DNA of 64,000 bases from an uncultured Christensenellaceae bacterium (GTDB lineage Bacteria; Bacillota; Clostridia; Christensenellales; UBA3700): the NCBI GenBank assembly GCA_910587685.1, contig CAJUMY010000010.1, positions 5,495 through 69,494 on the forward strand. Direction: 5' to 3'. The notes beneath the pieces are model-generated. The model worked only from the letters and a program-made list of their open reading frames with translations. It did not search any database and was not told where the DNA came from. The first letter of the stretch is position 1; the number at the start of each line of letters is the position of its first letter. Made by a program: the position numbers and the translations under genes. Below are positions 1-8,807 of the stretch, piece by piece.

Positions 1-63
1 CATTTTTATATATTGATGTTATACTCAAAATATAATATAATTTGTGAATTGGGTAGGTGAATT

Positions 64-1032
64 ATGAAAAAGATGTATTTAATTAACAAAAAGATGCTTA
101 TTCCTATGTTTTTGATGATAGCATTTATTATTATTTGGATATTTTTGCCTATAATAACTTATGCTGAAGAAGGATTTCCGGTTAATGTTGATGAAACATG
201 GACTTTTGTAGGTAGGAGTATTGATAAATCATTCGATCCTTGTAATATAGAAAATCAATATCCGCATGAAAATTATGAAGATAACGTTCACGAAAAGCCT
301 CGATTTTCTTTTAATAATTACTTTTTTACAAAAGAATGTAACGGAGATATGTTTGTAGCCGTTGTCAGTCAGATGTATATGGATCCAAATTATTTACCTG
401 AAAATCATCCTAACGATACGATGCGGTCGCAAAGGTGTCATGTGAAATCAGGTATTACAAAAGCTGAGATGAAGAAGGGATTATTCGGTGTAAAAAAATA
501 TACGGATCTGAAAACAACCGGAGGATATTTTACCTATGCTTCGCCTAAAACCACCGGCATAAGTACGTCTGTCAGCGTTGGAGGACAAGTTGGAGGAGGA
601 ATTACGGGATCTGGATCTGCTTTGGGATTTAGCGGTGATATCGGCATCAACGGTTCTTTCTCAACTGCAACCGTAAGGGATAATCCGGCTTTATCGACAT
701 ATTGGAAATTTTATTATGATAGCGCAAATAAGATCAATGGCATTGACATACAGTACGAATATTATGACCCTTCATATAACAAAAATTTTTTTGCGTCAAA
801 TGTGACGGATTTATTATACATAGCTATATATAGATGCGCTAATAAAGAAGACTATATATGTATTACTATGGAATATCAGCCGGAGTTCTTTTTTGATAGA
901 CCTATACTAACTAATATAAGAGTATGGGGACATAATAGATACAAATATTACATTAATCCTTCAACCGGAGATTTTAATGCGGCTATTTTATTTGGCGAAG
1001 ACTCTGATAAATTGAATAGTCTTACGAACTAG
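64..1032 (+). CDS. Secreted protein of unknown function, glycine/serine-rich centre
   Basis: I do not recognise this 322-residue protein. Residues 1-34 form a basic start followed by a long hydrophobic stretch ending in T-Y-A, a plausible signal peptidase I site, so the protein is probably exported or membrane-anchored. The mature part has several scattered cysteines and a low-complexity Gly/Ser segment at about residues 163-198, which could be a flexible loop or a membrane-active stretch. The start is supported by GGTAGGTGA just upstream. The gene is visibly more AT-rich than the window average, which hints at transfer or relaxed selection. It lies upstream of two ABC exporter-like genes, but a separate promoter sits between them, so a functional link is only a guess. 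Confidence 0.7.
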   Translation: MKKMYLINKKMLIPMFLMIAFIIIWIFLPIITYAEEGFPVNVDETWTFVGRSIDKSFDPCNIENQYPHENYEDNVHEKPRFSFNNYFFTKECNGDMFVAVVSQMYMDPNYLPENHPNDTMRSQRCHVKSGITKAEMKKGLFGVKKYTDLKTTGGYFTYASPKTTGISTSVSVGGQVGGGITGSGSALGFSGDIGINGSFSTATVRDNPALSTYWKFYYDSANKINGIDIQYEYYDPSYNKNFFASNVTDLLYIAIYRCANKEDYICITMEYQPEFFFDRPILTNIRVWGHNRYKYYINPSTGDFNAAILFGEDSDKLNSLTN

Positions 1033-1065
1033 TATATAGTTTATAAAAAATTTGTAACTCGGATA

Positions 1066-1094
1066 TTGATTTAATTTTTTTGTGGGTGTATAAT
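1066..1094 (+). promoter_or_regulatory. Promoter for the twin ABC transporter genes
   Basis: TTGATT (1066-1071) and TATAAT (1089-1094) are separated by 17 bases. It lies about 160 bases ahead of the first ABC gene, leaving a fairly long AT-rich leader in which I see no gene. Confidence 0.6.
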
Positions 1095-1255
1095 TAAGAC
1101 ATAATATTTTTATTTTAATATTTGACAAAGCGTAGTTAAAGAGTAAATCAAAGATTTTGAAATAGAAATTTTTATACAATAGGTTACACGATATTAAATC
1201 GCAAGTTAGAAAAATACAAGTAAAATAAAGCGTTATACAAGGCGGGAGATCATAT

Positions 1256-3376
1256 ATGATAGAGATAAAAAATTTAACTAAAAAATACGATTTTACCGTT
1301 CTTGACGGGGTGAATTTGACGTTGCCTGATAGAGGACTCGTATGTATTACGGGCGAGTCGGGAAGTGGGAAAACGACGCTTTTGAACGCCATAGGCATGA
1401 ATATTTCGGTAGAAGGTGAAATCATTTATAACGGAGAAAACATTGTCGAGCTTAAGGGAAGGAAAAAAGATGGTATAAGGAGTCGAAGTTTCAGCTATGT
1501 CGGACAGAGAGTAGTTTTCCTTGAAAATATGAGTGTTAGCGATAATATCAGGCTTATGACTTATAAAGATATAGACGTCGAGGAAACTCTAGCGTTTTTT
1601 AATATGTCCGGATTAAAAAATTCGCTTGTCAAAAGTCTGAGCGGCGGAGAAAGGAAGAGAGTCGCTCTTATTATGGCATATCTTAGGAATACTCCTGTTA
1701 TACTTGCCGACGAACCTACGGCTGATCTCGACGAAGATAACGCCGTTCTTGTAATGGAAGTTTTGAAGGAACTGTCTAAGATCGCGCTTGTCGTAGTGTC
1801 GAGTCATATGAGAGAACTTGCAAAACGTTATGCCGACAAAATATATATTATCGAAAACGCCGCAATAACGCTATTATATAACGGAGAGGAAGAAAGAGAA
1901 ATTTCGAATAATAATGATTTAACTTGTCGTAGACCCGAAACGCAAATTTCGAATAATACTGTTAAAACGAATCTTACGATGAAGGAGACGTTCGTTACTT
2001 TTGTAAAATGCGTCAATAAAAACAGAGCGTTGGCTTTGAGCTTTGCGGTAATCACTGTACTTTCGCTGACGGTTTTGCTCTGCGGATTCGTTTTTTACAT
2101 GAATCCGACAAATGATATGATCTCCGATAATATGCATAAAATAGGCGTACGATATTATTATACGTTTGAAAAAGGAGAAGAAACTTTTTTCGGGAATAAA
2201 AACTGCAAAAACTGTATCGGAGAATATTACGTTGATACGGAAAAACTGTTTGCAAAGGATATTGAAAACGGTAAATTCAAGGGAAGACTGCCTCAAAAAT
2301 TCGGAGAATATATCGTAAGCGATTATTTCGAAGCAAATTTCTTTCAAGGAGACGCAGTCGGAAAGATTATTGAGAAAGGTTATTTGTCGGCAACGATAGA
2401 TATGACGGTATGCGGCGTATACGGTACTGGCTTGTTGGGATGCACGACGGATAAGTTCGATATTAACGACATGAAAGACGTTGAAAATCACGTTTTGTTG
2501 TCAGTGTATTCCGATATGAAATATACGGACGCTCGTGCTTCGCTAAATTCTTGTAACGAAATCTATATTGCGAATAAGATCGATCGGGGGGAGATAATTG
2601 CAGGCAGGGTCCCAAACGCCGATGGCGAATATCTCGCGACTGCGGACTTTGTAGCCTATCAGTTGAGCAGTAATGAAAAAACGATAACGCGCGAAGACGT
2701 GTTGAATTATCCTAACGAATATTTGAATACGTTCGGCGTATCTCATCAAATATACAAGCACGGTATGTATTCGGCGGATATAAAAGTAGTAGGTATAACG
2801 GATAGGGTGACAGATCATAACGAAAACCGTTGCTATATATCGGAAAAGGCAAGTTTAGACGTGTTGATAGACGGTTACGTTGCAGCTGTAGACGAAATAG
2901 ACTTCCAAAAAGAGTATTTAAGTAGCGGGTATTCGGTATCTCCATATGGGGATTCAATAGATTTTTTGAATATCGCGTCTATAATTATGATAGTTGCTGG
3001 AAACTGCTTTTTTGCCGTTTCGATAGTTATCGCGGTTATCTATGTACTGTCGGTAAAGGAAGAGAACGGAAAGTTTTTACGTACGCTATACCTTTTAGGA
3101 TTTACAAAAGATGCCGTTAAAAAATGTATATTCGCTTACATAACGTGCGTACTTGTTTTATCTTTCGTTCTATCGCTTGTTCTCGGACTTATTTGTCTGT
3201 CCGTCTTTGATAGCGTCGCTGTTGTCGGAACGAGTATAACGTTTTTAGCTTATAAGATAACGTTTAGTCCGATACTCATACTCGTCGCATTTGTTTTAAC
3301 GGAAGCGATGATAATTGTCTTAAGTTCGCATAACGTTTGCAATACTATAATCGGAGGCGTATATGATAGACGTTAG
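1256..3376 (+). CDS. ABC transporter, ATPase fused to FtsX/MacB-type permease (first of pair)
   Basis: This 706-residue protein is a full half-transporter. The N-terminal ATPase has Walker A at residues 33-41 (GESGSGKTT), the signature LSGGERKR near 128 and Walker B ending in DE near 152-153. The remainder looks like a MacB/FtsX permease: one membrane helix near 260-282, a large extracytoplasmic domain to about 570, then three C-terminal helices. Proteins of this architecture usually export peptides or lipoproteins or move cell-envelope substrates rather than import nutrients. A GGGAG site precedes the ATG. The stop overlaps the next ABC gene by 14 bases, so the two are translationally coupled and probably form a heterodimer. 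The substrate is unknown. Confidence 0.85.
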   Translation: MIEIKNLTKKYDFTVLDGVNLTLPDRGLVCITGESGSGKTTLLNAIGMNISVEGEIIYNGENIVELKGRKKDGIRSRSFSYVGQRVVFLENMSVSDNIRLMTYKDIDVEETLAFFNMSGLKNSLVKSLSGGERKRVALIMAYLRNTPVILADEPTADLDEDNAVLVMEVLKELSKIALVVVSSHMRELAKRYADKIYIIENAAITLLYNGEEEREISNNNDLTCRRPETQISNNTVKTNLTMKETFVTFVKCVNKNRALALSFAVITVLSLTVLLCGFVFYMNPTNDMISDNMHKIGVRYYYTFEKGEETFFGNKNCKNCIGEYYVDTEKLFAKDIENGKFKGRLPQKFGEYIVSDYFEANFFQGDAVGKIIEKGYLSATIDMTVCGVYGTGLLGCTTDKFDINDMKDVENHVLLSVYSDMKYTDARASLNSCNEIYIANKIDRGEIIAGRVPNADGEYLATADFVAYQLSSNEKTITREDVLNYPNEYLNTFGVSHQIYKHGMYSADIKVVGITDRVTDHNENRCYISEKASLDVLIDGYVAAVDEIDFQKEYLSSGYSVSPYGDSIDFLNIASIIMIVAGNCFFAVSIVIAVIYVLSVKEENGKFLRTLYLLGFTKDAVKKCIFAYITCVLVLSFVLSLVLGLICLSVFDSVAVVGTSITFLAYKITFSPILILVAFVLTEAMIIVLSSHNVCNTIIGGVYDRR

Positions 3377-5480
3377 GGGAATAAATAAAGATTACGGCAA
3401 CGGAAGAGGAATATTCGATATTAACGTTTCGCTGCCGAAAAGCGGCATTGTCGCAGTTAGCGGAAAGTCAGGAAGCGGAAAAACGACGTTTTTGAATTTG
3501 CTTCTCGAGATAATAAAGCCTACGTCTGGGGAAATAGCAATAAACGGCGAAGCTCTTTCATTTGAAGACGTCAACAGCAAAGGTTATTTTGCGTGCGTGT
3601 TTCAAGAAAACAGTCTTTTCGAATACTTGACGCTTCGAGAAAATATGCTGCTTTTTTCAGATAGCGACTATAAGATCAAAAATGCGCTAAGCGCTCTCGG
3701 CATAGCAAAGTATACGGATACGGAAGTTTCTAAACTTAGCGGCGGAGAGAAAAAGAGAGCGAGCATAGCCGCGGCAATACTCGGAGAAAATCCCGTTATA
3801 CTTGCCGACGAACCGACGTCGGGGCTTGACGCTCGTAACGCAAGAAATATAATGGAGATATTGAAAAAACTTTCCGATGATAGATTGGTGATCGTCGTTA
3901 CGCACGATACATGTTTTCGAAACGAATTTGCGGACAGAATTATCACGCTTGACGGGGGGAGGATAATAAACGACGCGGAAAACGTAGGAACCGGCGAAGG
4001 AAAGATCGCTGTAGAAGACGACGAAGCGGAAAGAGACGAGAAGAAAGCATATTCGGATACTGAAGTTTTAAGGCGCGGAGAAGACGTCAAACGGGATGGG
4101 AAATCGAAAGAAGCGATAAGAAAGTTTAATCTGAGTTTCATAATGAAAACGGTAAGTTTTAGAATACGTTCTTCGATTTTAAGGAATTTGATTTCTCTCG
4201 CCGCGTTCGTAATTATCGGAGTTCTTGCGTTCTTCACCGTAGGATTCGTAACTATGGACAATACGGAAAATCTTATATCGTCGGCGGAAAAGGGCGGGAT
4301 AAGCAGAATAATAGAACGCAATGCGAACGGAAATTCGCTTTCGCCGGAGATTTGTAAAAGGCTAGAGAGCAAATATGAAATATATCTCGGCTATTTGAAC
4401 GCAGAGGCGCTCTTTTATGCCGACAACGTTTTTGTCGATGAAGGATATCGCGTCGGCAAGGTGACAATGACGGAATATACGTATTCGAAGTTTCTTCTAA
4501 GTGGAAAAATAGACGGCGGATATGCTATTATAGGAAATAAAAATTACGAAATATATTCGATAAAAAACGACGACGCTGTTTTGGGGAAAGAAAAATATAA
4601 GGACTCGATATATATGAACGCGCAAGACGCAGATGATATAATGAGTTCTTTCGAGATAAATACTAAAATGCGTATCATGGGAGGGTATTTTGTCGGCGTT
4701 ACGTTGAAGCGTGACGCTTCCCTTCAGGGTAACGACACGATCGTGACCGTCGATTTGGCGGAGCGCATCGCAGAGGAGGATATATTATCTCAAACGCTCG
4801 GCAGCGGCAGACCGCTTGCGACCGATATAGAGTTGTATTTTTCTTTTGACAAACGTTTTAGCTACGACGTCAATATCGTGAGCGTCGAGACGGATAATGA
4901 ACAGACCGCAATATACGTATCGGACGATAGATACGCGTCTTTTCTTAAGAGCTATTTCGGATATTCTGCGTTCATTGATAACGATAATACGAAGGGAATA
5001 AAAGATATGATATCCGGCGGAAATCTTATCATTGACGTTGAAGGCGCGAGCAGCTTTGAAACGTATGAGAATATGAAAGAAAGTTATCTATGGCTATATA
5101 TACTCGCCGTAGCGATAGTTCTCGTAGCGCATTCGGGACTCGTTATAGGGGCGATGAGACATTCTTTTATCGCCAATAGACGCAACTTTTTATTGATGAA
5201 GACGCTTAATTCGGGAAAGAGAGATATCGCGGCAATAGGCGCGCTTTCCGCCTCTTTTGAAATTGTCGGCGGATATATTATTTCGACAATAATTTCCGCG
5301 ATCGTCTTTGCTATCTTGAAGGCAACACTCTTTACCCGATACCTGATTGCGCTCAATTTTGCGTCGGCTATCGCTGTATTTACAGTAGTTACGGCGGTAA
5401 CGGCGTTTGCGTCGGCGCTTTCGTTTCTTCTGTTGTTTTCTAAGAGATACGACGTCAACGATATGCGTACGTGTGACTGA
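3363..5480 (+). CDS. ABC transporter, ATPase fused to FtsX/MacB-type permease (second of pair)
   Basis: This 705-residue protein has the same layout as its upstream neighbour: Walker A at residues 34-42 (GKSGSGKTT), signature LSGGEKKR near 125, Walker B with LADEP near 147-151, a charged linker, a first membrane helix near 282-300, an extracytoplasmic domain, and three C-terminal helices from about 575 onward. GGAGG at 3353-3357 lies inside the end of the upstream gene and supports the start. The two proteins are similar in plan but diverged, as expected for a heterodimeric exporter that arose by tandem duplication. No periplasmic adaptor gene is adjacent, in keeping with a Gram-positive-type envelope. 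Confidence 0.85.
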   Translation: MIDVRGINKDYGNGRGIFDINVSLPKSGIVAVSGKSGSGKTTFLNLLLEIIKPTSGEIAINGEALSFEDVNSKGYFACVFQENSLFEYLTLRENMLLFSDSDYKIKNALSALGIAKYTDTEVSKLSGGEKKRASIAAAILGENPVILADEPTSGLDARNARNIMEILKKLSDDRLVIVVTHDTCFRNEFADRIITLDGGRIINDAENVGTGEGKIAVEDDEAERDEKKAYSDTEVLRRGEDVKRDGKSKEAIRKFNLSFIMKTVSFRIRSSILRNLISLAAFVIIGVLAFFTVGFVTMDNTENLISSAEKGGISRIIERNANGNSLSPEICKRLESKYEIYLGYLNAEALFYADNVFVDEGYRVGKVTMTEYTYSKFLLSGKIDGGYAIIGNKNYEIYSIKNDDAVLGKEKYKDSIYMNAQDADDIMSSFEINTKMRIMGGYFVGVTLKRDASLQGNDTIVTVDLAERIAEEDILSQTLGSGRPLATDIELYFSFDKRFSYDVNIVSVETDNEQTAIYVSDDRYASFLKSYFGYSAFIDNDNTKGIKDMISGGNLIIDVEGASSFETYENMKESYLWLYILAVAIVLVAHSGLVIGAMRHSFIANRRNFLLMKTLNSGKRDIAAIGALSASFEIVGGYIISTIISAIVFAILKATLFTRYLIALNFASAIAVFTVVTAVTAFASALSFLLLFSKRYDVNDMRTCD

Positions 5481-5697
5481 TAACATACGTATATGTATGT
5501 ACGTTTCTGTTGTTAATATATTTTTTGAAACCGGTTTGGCGCTGACGGTATATACGATATAAAACAAGAATAATCGTAAGGATAACCTCGCGCGGATCTA
5601 TGTTTTATTGATAATCATTATAGATTATTGATTACGAAACGAGTCATTACGTTCGGCGCGGCGAAAACGTCAAAAAATAAATTTGACGTCAAATCGC

Positions 5698-5726
5698 TTT
5701 ACACGACAAGAAATTAGTGATATAAT
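5698..5726 (+). promoter_or_regulatory. Strong extended -10 promoter of rpsF-ssb-rpsR
   Basis: TTTACA (5698-5703) and TATAAT (5721-5726) are 17 bases apart, with TG at 5718-5719 giving an extended -10 element. This is one of the best promoters in the window, as expected for a ribosomal protein operon. It is the main content of the 323-base gap 5481-5803, together with the leader hairpins that follow. Confidence 0.8.
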
Positions 5727-5736
5727 CACAGTACAT

Positions 5737-5775
5737 TTCTCTGCTCTTGCGGAGAATCCTTGCCTGCATTGCAGG
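5737..5775 (+). promoter_or_regulatory. Leader of rpsF with two hairpins
   Basis: TTCTCTGC/GCGGAGAA (5737-5756, loop TCTT) is followed by CCTGC-ATT-GCAGG (5763-5775), just before the GGAGGTG site. Many bacteria autoregulate rpsF through an S6:S18-binding leader. This could be one, but I could not match the known consensus, so the regulatory role is inferred from position only. Confidence 0.45.
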
Positions 5776-5803
5776 TCATTAAGTCCATAAGGAGGTGCAG
5801 TAT

Positions 5804-6085
5804 ATGAATAAGTACGAAATGCTGTACATTATCGAGAACGAGGTGTCTGAAGAGAAGAAACAGGCAGTCATCGACAAACTCTCAGATATTGTTACTACGA
5901 GCGGCGGCGCAGTCGAGAGTATCGACAAGTGGGGCACGAGAAAGTACGCTTATCCAATCGACTACAAGACGGAAGGATATTACGTTCTCATGAACTTCGA
6001 GTCCGATGCAAACGTTCCGGCAGAGCTTGACAGGCAGATCAGGATCAATGACGATACCGTCAGATGTATGATCCTCAGAAAGTGA
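5804..6085 (+). CDS. rpsF: 30S ribosomal protein S6
   Basis: S6 is a small-subunit protein that binds 16S rRNA together with S18. The 93-residue product begins MNKYEMLYI and contains the typical Y-x-I-D-Y-K segment and a C-terminal VRCMILRK-like strand. I chose ATG 5804 because the GTG nine bases earlier lies inside the GGAGGTG ribosome binding site. It is the first gene of the conserved rpsF-ssb-rpsR operon, 19 bases ahead of ssb. Confidence 0.97.
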   Translation: MNKYEMLYIIENEVSEEKKQAVIDKLSDIVTTSGGAVESIDKWGTRKYAYPIDYKTEGYYVLMNFESDANVPAELDRQIRINDDTVRCMILRK

Positions 6086-6104
6086 TCGGAGGCAGAGCGA
6101 TATC

Positions 6105-6506
6105 ATGAACAGAGTTTTTTTGATAGGCAATCTTACTAGAGATCCCGAGTTCAATACGACTTCGAGCGGAGTAGCGGTCTGCAGATTTTCGATAGGCGTC
6201 ACGAGAAGATTTTCTCAGGGCGAATCGGACTTTTTCAATATCGTTACGTGGAGAGCTACCGCTGAAAACTGTCAGAAATATCTGAAGAAAGGAAGCAAAG
6301 TAGCTATCATCGGAGCCATTCAGACGAGAACGTACGAGGCGCAGGACGGTACGAAGAGAAACGCGGTCGATATAGTAGCCGACGAAGTACAGTTCCTCAA
6401 TACCAGAGCGCAGGGCGACGAAGGAGACGCTTCTTCTTCATACCGCAAGGAGTCGCCGGTCAACAAGTTGACCCCCGTAGAGAACGACGAAGATCTACCG
6501 TTCTAA
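6105..6506 (+). CDS. ssb: Single-stranded DNA-binding protein
   Basis: SSB coats single-stranded DNA during replication, repair and recombination. The 133-residue protein starts MNRVFLIGNLTRDPE, has the OB-fold core to about residue 105, and ends in the acidic tip DEDLPF that binds partner proteins such as PriA, RecO and exonucleases. The linker is short. GGAGG lies 12 bases upstream. Its place between rpsF and rpsR is the classical Bacillota arrangement and ties its expression to growth rate. Confidence 0.97.
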   Translation: MNRVFLIGNLTRDPEFNTTSSGVAVCRFSIGVTRRFSQGESDFFNIVTWRATAENCQKYLKKGSKVAIIGAIQTRTYEAQDGTKRNAVDIVADEVQFLNTRAQGDEGDASSSYRKESPVNKLTPVENDEDLPF

Positions 6507-6564
6507 TTATCTTTGATATAAAGAATAATTAAGAACGAATAAAGTATCGGACTGTTTAGCCCGA

Positions 6565-6599
6565 GGAACGTCAGTTTCGAAAGAAACTGCAGACGTTCC
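6565..6599 (+). promoter_or_regulatory. Strong GNRA-loop hairpin between ssb and rpsR
   Basis: GGAACGT (6565-6571) pairs with ACGTTCC (6593-6599), and CAGTTTC (6572-6578) pairs with GAAACTG (6583-6589) around a GAAA tetraloop, with a three-base bulge on the 3' side. There is no following U-run, so it is not a simple terminator. It may be an mRNA processing or stabilising element, or a protein-binding site controlling rpsR. Confidence 0.65.
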
Positions 6600-6630
6600 G
6601 AAAAGAATTTAATTTTAGGAGGTATTAACT

Positions 6631-6876
6631 ATGGAAGAGAAAAAGGTTAATCGCGCGCCGAAGAGAACTCCGAAGAAAAAGGTTTGTTCTTTCTGTGTCG
6701 ATAAGATTGATTCCGTAGATTATAAGGACGTTGCGAAACTCAAGAAATACATTACGGAGAAAGGTAAGATTTTACCGAGACGTAATACCGGAGTTTGCGC
6801 AAAGCATCAGAGAATTCTTGCTGAAGCTATTAAAAGAGCAAGAGTTATGGCGCTTCTTCCTTACAAGGCGGACTGA
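6631..6876 (+). CDS. rpsR: 30S ribosomal protein S18, zinc-binding type
   Basis: S18 pairs with S6 on the platform of the 30S subunit. The 81-residue protein has the conserved core IDSVDYKD...LLPYKAD. It keeps a full metal-ligand set, C19-x2-C22 and C56-x2-H59, the zinc-containing form of S18; many bacteria use a zinc-free paralogue under zinc limitation. AGGAGGT at 6617-6623 supports the start. It is the last gene of the operon and is followed by a strong terminator. Confidence 0.96.
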   Translation: MEEKKVNRAPKRTPKKKVCSFCVDKIDSVDYKDVAKLKKYITEKGKILPRRNTGVCAKHQRILAEAIKRARVMALLPYKAD

Positions 6877-6927
6877 TCCGCTTTTACAAATTTAGGCATA
6901 AAAATATTTAACATATGATTTTGTTTT

Positions 6928-6963
6928 GCAAAAACGGTTGGCGTAACGTCAGCCGTTTTTGCA
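6928..6963 (+). terminator. Rho-independent terminator of rpsF-ssb-rpsR
   Basis: The arm GCAAAAACGG pairs with CCGTTTTTGC and extends inward through TTGGC/GTCAG (one wobble) to a five-base loop (6943-6947). A-rich and T-rich arms make it work in either direction. Confidence 0.85.
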
Positions 6964-7046
6964 TTATAATCATATGTTTTAATATGTTTTTGTTGAAAAT
7001 CAATGTAAAATTTAACCGTTACCGCCGAAAATTTTTGGGAATACAC

Positions 7047-7075
7047 TTTACAACGGGTATTTTATAGTGTAAAAT
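7047..7075 (+). promoter_or_regulatory. Promoter of the 7132 gene
   Basis: TTTACA (7047-7052) and TAAAAT (7070-7075) are separated by 17 bases. A short palindrome around GCCTAGGC (7101-7108) lies in the leader before the ribosome binding site. Confidence 0.65.
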
Positions 7076-7131
7076 AACATTATAATAAATATAAAGGCTC
7101 GCCTAGGCGGGTAAACTAAGAGGTGAAAATT

Positions 7132-8535
7132 ATGGCAAAGTTGTCAAAAGGCGCGAAGATTGCTATCGGCATAGGTGTTCCGGTCGTAGTCATTCTCCTT
7201 ATCGTGGCTATCGTATTCATAGTCCTGTTCGCAGGTCCTTCGGTAGAATACAATAAGCCGCTCGCAGAAGTTTATATGATGGGTCAGATGCAGAGAGCAT
7301 CCGCTAATCCTAACGAGGACTACACTCTCGTGGAAAGCGGTAAGATCTGGTCGGTTGAAGATATGATAGACGGCGCTTCCGGCGGAAGCATTTCTATAGA
7401 CGATCTTAAGAACCCCGAGGATTTCAACGCTCTTTCCGCAGAGGATAAGGCGAACGTCGTAGCATGGATATACAGAACGGCGGTATTCAACTATTCTCAG
7501 GTAGTGAACAAGGCTTGGTATCTCGATACTTATTCGACGGTTCAGGCGTACGATACGCTCGGCGTCGATAAAGTTACGGTCATAGTTCGTTCGCCGTACA
7601 CCGATATTTTCGGTGAGAACGGACACTATTTCCAGAATAACGCGGGTATCGCAGGATTTAACCTCGGTTCCGCTTCCGTAGGTTCTAACATTACCAATAT
7701 GCTCGGTTACAACTATCAGTCTATATCGAGCGCGAAGGTCAACGCAGGAAGAACCGGTAAGAACCCCGCTGTTTACTACGGTACGGGAAGCGAGGAGCTT
7801 GCTAAGAAAAATATTCTCGGAGCTTGGTGCGAGAACTTCGAGGGCGCTAAGATAGACAGAAGCGCAGGCGATTATAAGCCTTCTACGAGCAATCCTTATT
7901 CTGATTATTCCGACGCTCCTTGGGAGATCATGGCTGAAGACGACGGCGGATACCTCAGCGCAGGTTGGGCTAAGTACAGCATGGACGATCCCGAGTGGCT
8001 CGACGTTGAAAAGACCAGTTTCGAATACGACGCGGCTCGCGACAGATTCGTTATCAAGTTCGTATTTAACGACGATGACGTTCAGGACGCAGGTCGTAAC
8101 TCGATGAATACCCTTATCAACGATACTAAGGCGTATATCACTCTTACCAACCCGACTTATACCAAGTGTGAGAATACTCTCGAGATCTCTGCCAGCGGAC
8201 TTATCACGAAGTGGGCTAAGGTCGAGGTTCTCGAGTCCGGCGCGGCTAAGATAGTCAACACTTTCAACGCTTCTAAGGGCGTAGCAAGTAACGACCAGAT
8301 CAACGTATTCTCTTACGACAAGAACGATTGCGACGCAATGAAGTGGGCATCGTTCTATATGCCGGAGCTCAGAGACGTTGCTGAATTCGCAAGCTACGAG
8401 ACTTTCGAGAAGTATAAGCCGAGCGTTGATACGGAGTCTGCATTGGGCAAAGCTATCTATGAAGATATGCAGGAGTTCGTAGATACGAGAGACGCAAGAA
8501 TACAGGAAGCTCTCGGCAATAAGAAGGCAGCTTAA
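7132..8535 (+). CDS. Membrane-anchored extracytoplasmic protein of unknown function
   Basis: I do not recognise this 467-residue protein. A short basic N-terminus is followed by one hydrophobic helix (about residues 10-35), and the rest is a soluble domain rich in Asp, Asn, Tyr and Ser, so it is probably anchored with the bulk outside the cell. ATG 7132 is preferred over GTG 7123 because the GTG is part of the AGAGGTG binding site. Codon choice is more uniform than in neighbouring genes (many AAG, CTC and GGT codons), similar to the ribosomal genes, which suggests high expression. It is a single-gene unit with its own promoter and terminator. A surface or envelope structural role is possible but unproven. 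Confidence 0.8.
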   Translation: MAKLSKGAKIAIGIGVPVVVILLIVAIVFIVLFAGPSVEYNKPLAEVYMMGQMQRASANPNEDYTLVESGKIWSVEDMIDGASGGSISIDDLKNPEDFNALSAEDKANVVAWIYRTAVFNYSQVVNKAWYLDTYSTVQAYDTLGVDKVTVIVRSPYTDIFGENGHYFQNNAGIAGFNLGSASVGSNITNMLGYNYQSISSAKVNAGRTGKNPAVYYGTGSEELAKKNILGAWCENFEGAKIDRSAGDYKPSTSNPYSDYSDAPWEIMAEDDGGYLSAGWAKYSMDDPEWLDVEKTSFEYDAARDRFVIKFVFNDDDVQDAGRNSMNTLINDTKAYITLTNPTYTKCENTLEISASGLITKWAKVEVLESGAAKIVNTFNASKGVASNDQINVFSYDKNDCDAMKWASFYMPELRDVAEFASYETFEKYKPSVDTESALGKAIYEDMQEFVDTRDARIQEALGNKKAA

Positions 8536-8614
8536 ATTCATTGCTTCTTATCTAATAGAGTTCGAAATGAACTTGAACTTAAACTTTTTAGAGAGTTCTG
8601 ATTTTCAAAAGACG

Positions 8615-8645
8615 AGACCTTCGCGATAAGCGGAGGTCTTTATTT
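8615..8645 (+). terminator. Rho-independent terminator
   Basis: AGACCTTCGC (8615-8624) pairs with GCGGAGGTCT (8630-8639) around GATAA, followed by TTATTTA. It closes the 7132 unit. Confidence 0.85.
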
Positions 8646-8728
8646 ATTATTATTTATTAAAAATAGGACATTTCATGGATTTTGGATAGCGTACTCGCAT
8701 ACAAATTACAAATAATTGGAAATAGTTG

Positions 8729-8757
8729 TTGAAAAGTATTACGATTAGTGGTAGAAT
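8729..8757 (+). promoter_or_regulatory. Promoter of the kinase-CBM9-galE unit
   Basis: TTGAAA (8729-8734) and TAGAAT (8752-8757) are 17 bases apart, about 50 bases ahead of the GTG start at 8808. Confidence 0.65.
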
Positions 8758-8807
8758 ATTATTAATAACATATAACGCCTTTTCGGTGTTGAGACGAGGT
8801 TTTAGAA

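Noticed and set aside
7144..8541. 465-codon open frame on the minus strand opposite the membrane-anchored orphan
   Set aside because: The plus-strand gene has promoter, binding site, signal anchor and terminator; the minus frame has none of these.
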